Part shown: positions 46,301-55,203 of the stretch, piece by piece | Layout of the letters: the number at the start of each line of letters is the position of its first letter | Numbering within the stretch: position 1 is the first letter of the stretch | Origin: Paramixta manurensis | GTDB lineage: Bacteria; Pseudomonadota; Gammaproteobacteria; Enterobacterales; Enterobacteriaceae | DNA: 64,000 bases | NCBI RefSeq assembly: GCF_013285385.1 | Contig: NZ_CP054212.1 | Span: 1,302,001 to 1,366,000, forward strand | Reading direction: 5' to 3' | Notes under the pieces: model-generated | What the model saw: the letters and a program-made list of their open reading frames with translations, nothing else | Database searches by the model: none | What the model was told of the DNA's origin: nothing | Position numbers and translations under genes: made by a program

Positions 46301-49300
46301 CTGAACGTGGCGAAGCTTGCCAGCAACGGCACAGTGATGGCGGCGAATCAGGCGACGCTTACCGGTAACAGCCTGACCAACGGCGGCACTTTGCAGGCCG
46401 CCCGGCTGAACGTCAACACGCAGACCGTGATCAACAGCGGCACCTTACTCGGTAATCAGGGCCTGACGCTCAAAGGGAACAGCCTCAACAACTCGGGCGG
46501 GAAGTTGTTCAGCGGCGGAGATATGCTCGCCGAAATGGTCTCCCTCAGTGGCGCAGGCCAACTGGTGGCGCTCGGCAACCTGACGCTGAAGCTCACCAAC
46601 AGCTTTATCATGCAGGGCATTATCGCCGCGCACAGGCAGCTCGCCATCAGCAGCCAGGGCGATGTCACTAACGGAGCCACATTGCAGGGCAACGGCATCA
46701 CGCTGGCTGCTGCGGGCAAGCTGACCAACAACGGCCAACTGACCGCAGGCAGCGGTACCACGGCCTTAAGCGGCCGTCAGATTGCGATGAACGCCGGTGG
46801 TTCGTTGCAGGCAGGCGGCGACGTTAATCTGACCAGCCAGAGCAATATCACCCTCGACGGCTTTACTGGCACGGCGGGCAGCCTGGCGTTAACGGCCGCC
46901 GGATCGATCATCAACACCGCGCTGCTGTATGCGGGCAACAACCTCTCGCTGTTTGCCAACAGCATCCAGAACCTGCGCGGCGATATGCTGGCGGGCAACA
47001 ACCTGGTGATGCAGAAGGACGCCCGCGGCGCGGCGAACGCCGAAGTGATTAACACCTCCGGGAATATCGAAACCACCAATGGCGATATCACCATTAAGAC
47101 CGGGCATTTGCTGAACCGGCGAGATGGTCTGACGGTCACGCGCGTGGTCACTTCCGGTAGCAGCAGCGGTACGCTGACACCTCTTCCTCCGAATCAATGG
47201 TGGGAACTTCGAACCGACAATGATGGCCCTTACCTTCTGGTCTGGAAGCTTATCGGTGTTCCGCCTGCGCAGGAATACCGGATACAAACCGGTGATAAAG
47301 AGGTGGTGACCATTACCGCCAAAGGAAATGCCGGACGAATTGTCAGCGGCACCGATATGAAGATAACTGCCGGGCGTCTGGAGAACGAAGCGGCTTTTAT
47401 TCTGGCAGGTAACGATATGTACCTACAGGGTACGACGCTGAACAACCAGAGCTGGCAGGAAGGAACGTCGGTAGATGAAACGGTGTGGACACTGGACAGC
47501 AGTCGCCGGTATGTCTGGGGTCCCTATGAATGTGAAGGCTACCGTCTGACGTCCCGGCAACTCACTACGCCTGATGGACTGCTGTACCGTGGTGTGATCA
47601 GCGCGGGTGGGATGATTGATGCGGTGTTCTCTTCCGATATCAGTAACACCACCACCACAGCGAGGGCCGGGGGGATTTCTGGTCGTTTGCATGCCCCTGC
47701 ACTCAACGCCCTGGCGCCGCAGCGAATTGCAGAGAGTCTGGATGCGCAGGCGCTGGCGAATGCAGACTCCGCCAGCGTGGATGCTCCACAATGGCAGGAC
47801 AGTATGACGGATGCGTTACAACCCATTGATGGTATCGGTTTAGCAACTGGCGGTATAGACGGCAACTACCCGCTGCCTTCCGGCAACAACGGCTACTTCG
47901 TACCGTCCACCGACCCCGACAGCCCGTATCTGATCACCGTTAACCCCAAACTCGACGGCCTGGGCCAGCTCGATTCGTCGCTGTTTGGCGATCTGTATAA
48001 GCTGCTCGGTATGAGCCCGGGCGCGGCCCCGCGCGAGACGGGCAGCCAGTACACCGATATGAATCAGTTCCTCGGTTCGTCGTACATGCTGGATCGCCTT
48101 AACCTAAATCCGGACAAGGGCTACCGCTTCCTCGGCGATGCGGCGTTTGATACGCGCTATGTGTCGAATACCGTGCTGAGCCAGACCGGGACGCGCTATA
48201 TCAACGGCATCGGCTCCGACCTCGACCAGATGCGTTACCTGATGGATAACGCCGTCGATGCGCAGAGTTCGCTCGGCCTGAAATTCGGCGTGGCGCTGAC
48301 CGCCGACCAAGTGGCGGCCCTCAATCACAGCATTCTGTGGTATGAAACCGCCACCATTAACGGCCAGACCGTGATGGTGCCAAAAGTGTACCTATCACCA
48401 AAAGATGTCACGGTGCAGAGCGGCAGCGTGATTAGCGGCAACAACGTGCAGCTGGCGGGCGGCAACGTCACCAACAGCGGCAGTTCGTTGCTGGCGCAGA
48501 ACGGGCTTGCCGTCGACAGCAGCAACAGCCTGAGCAACCTGAATGCCGGGCTTATCAGCGCGGGTGGCGGCCTGAATCTGAGTGCGCTGGGCGATATCAA
48601 CAACATCGGCTCGGTGATGTCCGGTAAAACCGTCCAGCTGGAAAGCACCGGCGGCAGCATCAACAACATCACCCAGACGCAGCAGTGGAGCGTGGACGGT
48701 GAAAGCCGTCGCGGCAGTGTGCATATCAGCGGCACCGATGTCGGACAAACCGCCTCCATCAGCGCCAGCGATGGCCTGGCTATGGCGGCGGCAAAAGACA
48801 TCAACATCACCGGCGCGAACGTGGCCGCAGGCGGCGAGCTGGCGATGGGCGCAGGTAATGACCTGAACCTGAACGCGGCAGCCAACGGGCAAAGTATCCG
48901 CACGGGCGGCAGCGAAAGCCACACCAGTAGCGCCGACAGAACCACGATATCAGCGGGAAGCAATGTGACGCTGGTGGCCGGACGCGACGTTACCGGCCAG
49001 GCGGCGGGCATCGCGGCGGAAGGGAACGTTGGTATCCGGGCCGGGCGTGATGTGAACCTGCTGGCGGAAGAAACCGTGACCGGCAGCAGCTCGCACGCGA
49101 AAAAGAAAACCGTTATCGACGAATCCGTACGCCAGCAGGGCACCGAAATCGTAAGCGGCGGCAACACCACGATTATTGCCGGACGTGACGTGAACAGCGG
49201 CGCGGCGCAGGTAATCGCCAGCGGGGATATCGGCGTGGCGGCAGGCCGCGACGTAAACCTGACGACGGCGACGGAAAGCGACTACCACTACAAAGAGCAG

Positions 49301-52300
49301 ACGAAGACTAAAAAAGGGTTACTCAGCAAGAAAACGACCCACACCATCGGGGAAGACAGCGCGACCCGTGAGGCAGGCACTCTGCTTTCCGGCGATAACG
49401 TCACCGTGCAGGCGAGCAACAACCTGCTGGTAAAAGGCTCTTCCGTGGTGGGTGACAACACTGTGGTGCTGGGCGCGGGCAACAACGTCGATATCGTGGC
49501 GGCCACCAACACTGATTCATCGTGGCGCTTTAAGGAAACGAAGAAGAGCGGCCTGATGGGCACCGGCGGCATCGGCATCACCGTCGGCAGCAGCAAAACC
49601 ACCCATGACCTGCGTGAGGCGGGCACCACGCAAAGCCAGAGCTTCAGCACCGTCGGCTCGACGGGCGGTAACGTGGTTATCGCTGCCGGAAACCAGGCGC
49701 ATATTGGCGGCGCAGACCTGATTGCCGGGAAGGATATGAGCCTCAGCGGCAGCAGCGTCATCATCGAGCCGGGCCACGACAAACGCACCCGCGATGAAAC
49801 CTTTGAGCAGAAGAACAGCGGGCTGACAGTGGCGCTTTCGGGCACCGTCGGCAGCGCGATCAACAATGCGGTCAAGGCGGCGCAGGACACCAGAGAGGAG
49901 AGCGACGAACGTCTGAAGGCGCTTCAGGCCACCAAGACCGTGCTTTCCGGCGTGCAGGCAGGGCAGGCGGCTGAGGCGGCAAACCTGACGGCCGACCCGA
50001 ATGCGATGGGCGTCAGCCTCTCGCTGACCACGCAGAAATCCAAATCGCAGCAGCATGCCGAGAGCGATGCGGTGGCGGGCAGTACCCTGAACGCGGGCAA
50101 TAATCTTTCCATCACCGCCAACGGGAAAGGCAAAGGCCCGAACAGTGGCGATATCGTGATTGCCGGAAGCCAGTTGAAGGCAGGCGGCGACACGCTGCTG
50201 GACGCGAAGAACGACGTCATTCTCAGCGGCGCGGCCAACACTCAACAGTCCAGCGGCAAGAACAGCAGCAGCGGCGGTGGTGTGGGCGTCAGCATTGGTG
50301 CGGGAGGTGGCAGCGCAGGTATCAGCGTGTTTGCCAACGTCAACGCGGCAAAAGGCAAGGACAAAGGCAACGGCACCGACTGGACGGAAACCACGATAGA
50401 CAGCGGCAAGACCGTCACCATTAAGAGCGGGAACGACACCGTGCTCAATGGAGCGCAAGTCAACGGTAATAAAATCGTGGCTGATGTGGGTCACGACCTG
50501 CTGATGCGTAGCCAGCAGGACAGCAACAAGTACGACAGCGAGCAGACCAGCGTGGCGGCGGGCGGCAGCTTCACCTTCGGCAGCATGACCGGCTCCGGCT
50601 ACATCAGTGCCAGCCAGGACAAAATGAAGAGCCGCTTCGACTCGGTGGCTGAGCAGACCGGGATGTTTGCCGGTGATGGCGGCTTCGATATTACCGTCGG
50701 CAATCATACCCAACTTGATGGCGCGGTTATCGCCTCCACCGCCACGGCGGATAAAAACAGTCTCAATACCGGGACGCTGGGCTTCACTGATATCCATAAC
50801 GAAGCGGATTTTAAAACTGAGCACACCGGCATCAGTATCAGCGGCGCGGGCAGCTTTGGCGACCAGTTTAAGGGCAACATGCCGGGCGGGATGATTGCGG
50901 AGGTGGGCAACAGCGGTCATGCGGAAGGCACCACGCAGGCTGCCGTGGCTGACGGCGCCATCACCATCCGCGACAAGGACAATCAGAAGCAGGACGTGGC
51001 GAACCTGAGCCGGGACACCGAACGCGCCAACGACAGCATCAGCCCGATTTTCGACAAGAAGAAAGAGCAGAACCGGCTGAAGGAAATCGGGATGCTCAGC
51101 GATATCGGCGGTCAGGTGGCGGATATTGCCCGGACGCAGGGTGAGCTGAATGCGCTGAAGACGGCGCAGGATAAATACGGGCCGGTTCCGGCGGATGCGA
51201 CGGAAGAGCAGCGGCAGTCATATCTGGCGAAACTGCGTGACACGCCGGAATACAAAAAAGAGCAGGAAAAGTTTGGTACGGGCAGCGACATTCAGCGCGG
51301 TATCCAGGCCGCCACCGCAGCACTGCAGGGGCTGGCGGGCGGGAATATAGCGGGGGCACTGGCCGGCGCTTCGGCGCCGGAGCTGGCGCATCTGCTGAAA
51401 TCAACGGAGGGTAATCCTGCCGTTAATGCCATCGCACATGCGATTCTTGGTGGCGCGGTTGCCGCGCTGCAGGGTAACAGTGCAGCTGCAGGGGCGACTG
51501 GCGCAGGAGGCGGAGAGCTGGCGGCACGCGCTATCGCCAGTATGCTCTATCCGGGCGTGGATAAATTATCTGAAGAACAGAAGCAGACAGTCAGTGCACT
51601 GGCGAGTATATCAGCGGGTATGGCAGGCGGGATCGCGGGTGGAAATATCGCAGGTGCGGCTGCTGGGGCTGCTGCCGGGAAGAATGCGGTTGAGAATAAT
51701 GCGTTGAGTGATGGTTGGAACAATATCCTGCCATCCGGTGCAATAGATTACGGCCAGTCGGTGCAGTCCTATGTGAAATACGCACAGGATAATAACCTGC
51801 CGCCTGAACAGGTGCAGGCAGGCCTGGCGCAGATGGTGAAAGGCGATCTGCCGGAAAGCGCAGATATCATTAAAGCTATCCTGAGCAATAACCCCGGTTC
51901 AGATACCGTAATGGCGGTGTTATCAGCGGAAGATGCGAAGGATTACGCACTGGCGCTGCTGACGTCGATCCCGGCAGAAAAAGCGTTATCGCTGGTTGGT
52001 AAGGCTACCGGTGTTATCTCGAATAAGATTCTGATCAGTGCGGCGGAAAAAATATCGACGGCGAAGCCAGGTAAACAATTTACTGCGCCAAGAGATCTGA
52101 ATGAGCAGGTATTGTGGAATCAGGTTGAAAAAAATCCGTCAGGTGGTCACCCGTTAAAAGGAATGAATACTGATCCTCGTTTCCCAACCAGCGCGGGGTT
52201 CCAGAAAATGGCTACTAATCATACTCTTCCAGATGGAAGTAATATTGAAATTCATTATCAATATAATGCTGTCACAAATAAGGCTTATGACGTAAAAATT

Positions 52301-52357
52301 GTCACACCTAAACGTTCAGATTTACAACCAGGGCCTTCTTTGAGGGAAATGCCATGA
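43310..52357 (+). CDS. cdiA: Contact-dependent inhibition toxin CdiA
   Basis: 3015 aa. Order: long signal peptide (~1-32); TPS haemagglutination-activity domain (~45-220) with VANPYGITCNGCGFINTPQ; many ~20-residue FHA repeats (~230-1270); a divergent segment (~1275-1515) where the receptor-binding domain is expected; a Tyr/Pro-rich region (~1545-1690); FHA-2 repeats (to ~2470); pretoxin region ending in VENN at residues 2794-2797; then 218 residues of CdiA-CT. The last ~95 residues (from ~2920) are the likely toxin, AT-rich and ending IVTPKRSDLQPGPSLREMP; I cannot name its family with certainty. Its stop overlaps the cdiI start (ATGA). Confidence 0.93.
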   Translation: MHQPPVRLTYRLLSYLVSGLLATQPLLPVVAATLTPTGKTSKDKAANGVPVVSIATPNGAGISHNQFKDYNVGKEGLILNNATGKFNQTQLGGLISGNANLKAGKEAKGIINEVTGGNRSQLQGYTEVAGKAANVMVANPYGITCNGCGFINTPQATLTTGKPVFDASGNLQALDVKKGSITIEGQGIDASSSDAIDIISRATEVNAAIHAKDLNVVAGANRVSADGSVQAQQGEGASPTVAVDTGALGGMYANRIRLVSSEKGVGVNLGDLNARQGNITLNANGKLTVHNSLASGALSAKGESLVLMGDHKASGNMTLNSQGDMLLRNGSLNSDGSLALNANGTISHANEKLTAGRDATLTAKNISQDAASRTDAARKITLNATDEVTSAGWMTAGQDLAVTATSLNHSGALVAGNTLSLTAASQTLNGAINATEDIRISGQNVTTTAASQIQGKNLTFAANQLELKGIQAARSTLNVDAREKLTHSGKSSAASLSLNAPDLTNSGVLVASSLNTQSQTLANSGLMQGDAALLIGTQKLDNQQNGTLYSAANLTLAIQDIRNSGLITSDKGLVLTATALSNPGKIIADTLNVKAITLSGDGLLQGTGALTLAGDSLSQGASGRWLTAGDLSLSGKALNTAGITQGQNLTAQADSWTNSGSLLATGNLNATLGTSLLNNGELMSQGRISLNAPTLTNHGSLLAADDLSLTGTAFTSDGMLQGDTLSLRQNSLDNKGTMIGLNGLTLNSTDALNNSGDLLSQKSLTLSAGDVTNSGRLQGQNITLDGSSLNNSGTIQSALDLALTLSGDLIAATGSKITALGDARLAGKALSNQGLISAKTLEVKGDSLSNGGEISGVNGLNVTFNGNLQQQGKMLTGGLLNVKARDIINSGQLQGADTQISASSLTNSGRVQGDSGLTLILLDALTNQASGVLLSQNAFNLTAPVLTNDGAIQGNGKTTLSAATQARNGGKILSGSDLTFTTPDYSGSGWLQATNLVLNVAKLASNGTVMAANQATLTGNSLTNGGTLQAARLNVNTQTVINSGTLLGNQGLTLKGNSLNNSGGKLFSGGDMLAEMVSLSGAGQLVALGNLTLKLTNSFIMQGIIAAHRQLAISSQGDVTNGATLQGNGITLAAAGKLTNNGQLTAGSGTTALSGRQIAMNAGGSLQAGGDVNLTSQSNITLDGFTGTAGSLALTAAGSIINTALLYAGNNLSLFANSIQNLRGDMLAGNNLVMQKDARGAANAEVINTSGNIETTNGDITIKTGHLLNRRDGLTVTRVVTSGSSSGTLTPLPPNQWWELRTDNDGPYLLVWKLIGVPPAQEYRIQTGDKEVVTITAKGNAGRIVSGTDMKITAGRLENEAAFILAGNDMYLQGTTLNNQSWQEGTSVDETVWTLDSSRRYVWGPYECEGYRLTSRQLTTPDGLLYRGVISAGGMIDAVFSSDISNTTTTARAGGISGRLHAPALNALAPQRIAESLDAQALANADSASVDAPQWQDSMTDALQPIDGIGLATGGIDGNYPLPSGNNGYFVPSTDPDSPYLITVNPKLDGLGQLDSSLFGDLYKLLGMSPGAAPRETGSQYTDMNQFLGSSYMLDRLNLNPDKGYRFLGDAAFDTRYVSNTVLSQTGTRYINGIGSDLDQMRYLMDNAVDAQSSLGLKFGVALTADQVAALNHSILWYETATINGQTVMVPKVYLSPKDVTVQSGSVISGNNVQLAGGNVTNSGSSLLAQNGLAVDSSNSLSNLNAGLISAGGGLNLSALGDINNIGSVMSGKTVQLESTGGSINNITQTQQWSVDGESRRGSVHISGTDVGQTASISASDGLAMAAAKDINITGANVAAGGELAMGAGNDLNLNAAANGQSIRTGGSESHTSSADRTTISAGSNVTLVAGRDVTGQAAGIAAEGNVGIRAGRDVNLLAEETVTGSSSHAKKKTVIDESVRQQGTEIVSGGNTTIIAGRDVNSGAAQVIASGDIGVAAGRDVNLTTATESDYHYKEQTKTKKGLLSKKTTHTIGEDSATREAGTLLSGDNVTVQASNNLLVKGSSVVGDNTVVLGAGNNVDIVAATNTDSSWRFKETKKSGLMGTGGIGITVGSSKTTHDLREAGTTQSQSFSTVGSTGGNVVIAAGNQAHIGGADLIAGKDMSLSGSSVIIEPGHDKRTRDETFEQKNSGLTVALSGTVGSAINNAVKAAQDTREESDERLKALQATKTVLSGVQAGQAAEAANLTADPNAMGVSLSLTTQKSKSQQHAESDAVAGSTLNAGNNLSITANGKGKGPNSGDIVIAGSQLKAGGDTLLDAKNDVILSGAANTQQSSGKNSSSGGGVGVSIGAGGGSAGISVFANVNAAKGKDKGNGTDWTETTIDSGKTVTIKSGNDTVLNGAQVNGNKIVADVGHDLLMRSQQDSNKYDSEQTSVAAGGSFTFGSMTGSGYISASQDKMKSRFDSVAEQTGMFAGDGGFDITVGNHTQLDGAVIASTATADKNSLNTGTLGFTDIHNEADFKTEHTGISISGAGSFGDQFKGNMPGGMIAEVGNSGHAEGTTQAAVADGAITIRDKDNQKQDVANLSRDTERANDSISPIFDKKKEQNRLKEIGMLSDIGGQVADIARTQGELNALKTAQDKYGPVPADATEEQRQSYLAKLRDTPEYKKEQEKFGTGSDIQRGIQAATAALQGLAGGNIAGALAGASAPELAHLLKSTEGNPAVNAIAHAILGGAVAALQGNSAAAGATGAGGGELAARAIASMLYPGVDKLSEEQKQTVSALASISAGMAGGIAGGNIAGAAAGAAAGKNAVENNALSDGWNNILPSGAIDYGQSVQSYVKYAQDNNLPPEQVQAGLAQMVKGDLPESADIIKAILSNNPGSDTVMAVLSAEDAKDYALALLTSIPAEKALSLVGKATGVISNKILISAAEKISTAKPGKQFTAPRDLNEQVLWNQVEKNPSGGHPLKGMNTDPRFPTSAGFQKMATNHTLPDGSNIEIHYQYNAVTNKAYDVKIVTPKRSDLQPGPSLREMP

Positions 52358-52665
52358 AGATAAGAAACCAATTTGCAAGGCAAACAGTAGATATTTACGC
52401 CATTTACTGGATTGGGGAAAATACCTATTTTTATGGTCTTCCTAAGGGAAATGGTGGGCTTACTGTTTATAAATTAGAAAACGGTATAGATATAATTGAT
52501 CCTAATCTGGATGGGGATTTTATTTATTATAAAGAAGGGGTTTTTTATAAACCATTGATAGAGGAAAAGCTTTTGGATGATCTTCTTGAATACGATGAAA
52601 CAGCCTACAACCGGTTCCTTGAGATCCTGAAAGCAAAGGGGCGGGTAGATCCCGACTTCTATTAA
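52354..52665 (+). CDS. cdiI: Putative CDI immunity protein CdiI
   Basis: 103 aa, acidic, without signal peptide or membrane helix (FYGLPKGNGGLTVYKLENGI, then a C-terminal Asp/Glu-rich half). The call is by position: it overlaps the cdiA stop by 4 bp and is as AT-rich as the toxin end, as expected for a module exchanged together. It should bind and neutralise the adjacent CdiA-CT in the cytoplasm. No sequence family was recognised. Confidence 0.75.
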   Translation: MKIRNQFARQTVDIYAIYWIGENTYFYGLPKGNGGLTVYKLENGIDIIDPNLDGDFIYYKEGVFYKPLIEEKLLDDLLEYDETAYNRFLEILKAKGRVDPDFY

Positions 52666-52670
52666 ACATC

Positions 52671-52699
52671 AAATAATCCCGACCAACGGCCGGGATTTT
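52671..52699 (+). terminator. Terminator of the cdi operon
   Basis: AATCCCG and CGGGATT arms (about 52673-52695) flank a short loop and are followed by TTTTTA, 6-30 bp after the cdiI stop. Confidence 0.7.
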
Positions 52700-52710
52700 T
52701 ACTTTAAAGG

Positions 52711-53043
52711 TCAGCCCTTGCCCCGCTTGAGGCAGTCATAGCGGGGCGACTCCCGTCTGATAACCGGAATATTGCCGGTGTCGTTCAGCGCCCCCGGAAA
52801 GTCCTTAATCCACTGGATCATCTTCTTTTTGCTGAAGTGTGTGATGCTTAAGCTCTCGGCGCAGCCCCACAGCTCGCGGCTGTTCTGGGTGGTGATCACA
52901 ATGCAGTCGGGCATTACCCGGATTTTTATCGGCATACCCGGCGTAAAGCCCGCCTGTGAAATCCTCGTTGATGGATGCCGTTCTGGGGCTGATACCGGAG
53001 GAAGAGCGGGTGCAGTACAGCGCCATTGTAAGTATCCCTGCAA
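52711..53043 (-). pseudogene. SymE-like type I toxin, degenerate
   Basis: The C-terminal part AGFTPGMPIKIRVMPDCIVI followed by TTQNSRELWGC is the SymE-family domain (AbrB-like fold, mRNA-interferase-like toxins of type I systems). The N-terminal part does not fit: the family's RYQPQNG-type start is found in another frame (about 52975-53015), and the conserved segment between them is missing. This points to a deletion or frameshift. The frame as listed ends cleanly at 52711. Confidence 0.6.
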
Positions 53044-53103
53044 AACGCACCATGCACTTTTAGAGATCTTCCGACATACTGTTTATGTCCCCTGAGGAGA
53101 TCG

Positions 53104-53512
53104 TCATGCGCAAAGCCCGATTCACCGAGCACCAGATCATCACCGTTCTGAAGTCCGTCGAAGCCGGACGCACCGTCAAAGATGTCTGCCGCGAAGCGGG
53201 AATAATGGCCCGGAACTGATCTCAGTGGCGCTGGCGCAGTGGACCGAAGAACATGGGGTAATGCAGAAATTTATCAAGCCAGGTAAGCCGACACAGAACG
53301 CGTTTATCGAGCGCTTTAACCGGACGTACCGGACAGAAATCTTGGATTTTTATTTGTTCAGGACACTGAATGAAGCACGGGAAATCACGGAGCGCTGGCT
53401 GGCCGAATATAACAGCGAGCGACCTCATGAATCCCTGAATAATCTGACGCCGGAAGAATACCGGCTGATGGCTGAAAACCCGGAAATCTCAAAAAGTGCG
53501 TGGAACTAAAAC
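53104..53512 (+). mobile_element. IS3-family remnant (OrfA start fused to OrfB end)
   Basis: ATG at 53106 begins MRKARFTEHQIITVLKSVEA, the N-terminus of an IS3-family OrfA, and breaks after ~32 codons. From ~53202 the frame changes to the OrfB C-terminus (FIKPGKPTQNAFIERFNRTYR... RPHESLNNLTPEEY), with the third catalytic residue Glu in FIERFNRT. The internal part, including the two catalytic Asp residues, is deleted. Confidence 0.8.
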
Positions 53513-53603
53513 AGGTGTACTTACAACTTCAACCCGGCAGATTTGCTCATCCTGTCTTATAGTTATGTGATGTAGATCACTTGAAGTTAGCCTGGAGAAT
53601 CAC

Positions 53604-54458
53604 ATGGATAATAAAATTGTACTTATCACCGGGGCCGGAAGCGGGTTTGGAAAAGAAAGCGCTTTTTTGCTCGCCAGGCAAGGCTATGAGGTTATTGCTA
53701 CCACAGAAACTGTGGCTCAAATCCAGTCTTTAAAGGATGAGGCTAAAAAAGAAGGGCTCGATATTCGGGTTGAAAAACTGAATATCACCGATGAAAATGA
53801 TCGGTTACTGGCTGCCGAATGGGATATTGATATCTTGCTTAACAATGCAGGTATATCTGAAGGCGGAGCGGTAGTAGATCTGCCGGAAGATAAACTCCGG
53901 AGCCAGTTTGAGGTAAATGTATTCGGCACGATTCTTCTAACCCAGCATATTGTCCGCCGGTTTATTGAGAAAAAACGGGGGAAGATTGTATTTGTTTCCT
54001 CCGTGGCAGGAATTACCACTGACCCGTTTACCGGCGCTTATTCAGCGTCTAAACACGCCCTGGAAGCCTTTGCCGAGGCATTAAATAAAGAGGTCCATGA
54101 GTTTGGCGTTCAGGTAGCAACCGTTAACCCTGGCCCTATTCTTACCGGTTTCAATGACCGGATGTTTGAAGCGTGGAAACACTGGTGGGTTGAGGATAAA
54201 TACCACACCGTCTTCGACTATGAAAAAATCTCTTTTCCTCACGAGCAGTATCATCCCCGACAGGTATCGGAGCTTATCGTCAAGGTGGTGACCGGGGAAG
54301 TTGATACTTACCGGAACGTTGTCCCGGCAGAGATTATTGCCGATACCAAAAAACAGATGGATGAAGTCTGGAACCGCAAAGTGCATCAGCAAGCAGAGCG
54401 CGACCCACTGGTGCAGAAGTCATATGAGATTGCGCCGGAGACCCCCAACGGGAAATAA
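53604..54458 (+). CDS. SDR-family oxidoreductase
   Basis: 284 aa classical short-chain dehydrogenase. TGAGSGFG (residues ~9-16) binds NAD(P), LLNNAGISEGG is the NNAG motif, SSVAG supplies the catalytic Ser, and YSASK the Tyr and Lys. Lysine- and glutamate-rich, with lower GC than the core genes around the window. Stands alone with its own terminator. The substrate is unknown. The start follows a GGAG site. Confidence 0.8.
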   Translation: MDNKIVLITGAGSGFGKESAFLLARQGYEVIATTETVAQIQSLKDEAKKEGLDIRVEKLNITDENDRLLAAEWDIDILLNNAGISEGGAVVDLPEDKLRSQFEVNVFGTILLTQHIVRRFIEKKRGKIVFVSSVAGITTDPFTGAYSASKHALEAFAEALNKEVHEFGVQVATVNPGPILTGFNDRMFEAWKHWWVEDKYHTVFDYEKISFPHEQYHPRQVSELIVKVVTGEVDTYRNVVPAEIIADTKKQMDEVWNRKVHQQAERDPLVQKSYEIAPETPNGK

Positions 54459-54483
54459 ACTAGAGCGAAATTGAGCGTTTATT

Positions 54484-54507
54484 ACCGCCTGCGGGCGGTT
54501 TTTTACT
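54484..54507 (+). terminator. Terminator after the SDR gene
   Basis: ACCGCC (54484-54489), loop TGCG, GGCGGT (54494-54499) and a run of Ts. A textbook rho-independent terminator. Confidence 0.9.
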
Positions 54508-54692
54508 GTTTATGGCTCAGAGACCAAATAGGCTTCTATCATAATCAGGAATAATCGGCTTCAGGCCGGTTGTATTTTCTGGCAAAGTCATAGCTGTTAG
54601 GTTATTGATAACGGTATTATCAGACGTAAGCGCAGCAGATAGAGTTAAAATACGATTGATTTAGCCCTAACGTTTTGAATTAAAGGTTATAT

Positions 54693-55040
54693 ATGAAAAA
54701 TATTATCCTGCACATGCTTGCTAAAATATCGACCATGGATGCGGAGACAAAACAGTTGACGGCTCAGGTCGAAGCGCAATCTCTCTTAATTAGCGCTTTA
54801 ATGTTAGCGATTAGCAAAGAGGGGGGGATTTCAGAAATGATAGGTGGCGTAACCAGGGCCATTAATTCTGTTCTTGAGTCCTCAGATGATTTAATAAAAT
54901 CGGACGCACAACTGCTGCTTACAAAATTTCAAGAGCAAATTGAAGTTACGCAACTAATTGAAAAATTTGATTCAGATATCAGTGAAAAGGCAATTGAGGA
55001 CTTCGTTGCCTTACCTGACGACAAAGAAAACGACACTTAA
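54693..55040 (+). CDS. IraP-like anti-adaptor protein (RpoS stabiliser)
   Basis: 115 aa. The N-terminal half MKNIILHMLAKISTMDAETK-QLTAQVEAQSLLISALML aligns by eye with E. coli IraP ([37 protein letters not shown]), a coiled-coil protein that binds RssB and protects sigma-S from ClpXP. It is longer than IraP (86 aa) and the C-terminal half diverges, so binding to RssB is inference. The ATG at 54693 follows an AAAGG site. Confidence 0.6.
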   Translation: MKNIILHMLAKISTMDAETKQLTAQVEAQSLLISALMLAISKEGGISEMIGGVTRAINSVLESSDDLIKSDAQLLLTKFQEQIEVTQLIEKFDSDISEKAIEDFVALPDDKENDT

Positions 55041-55203
55041 ATACGCAGCTCGGTTTCTGATATGAGTAAAGCGTTCGTCTGAACAGACCAGCCAGCGGCA
55101 TGGGCCCGTATTCCGCGCGCACTGAATAACTTATCGCTGGCTTCCAGTGAAAACGGTGTGTAATACGGGTCATTCCTTTACATCGCTGGCTGGCAGAAAC
55201 GCA

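Noticed and set aside
43900..50300. Many short repeats in cdiA considered as a CRISPR or satellite array
   Set aside because: Repeats are degenerate, in frame and encode FHA beta-helix repeats; no constant repeat with unique spacers.
49517..50920. 467-codon open frame antisense to cdiA
   Set aside because: It mirrors the GC-rich, repetitive codon pattern of cdiA; the translation is low-complexity Ala/Arg/His without family motifs, and the + strand protein is clearly real.
52772..53095. + strand frame opposite the SymE-like remnant
   Set aside because: The minus strand carries the recognisable SymE domain; the + frame shows no motif.
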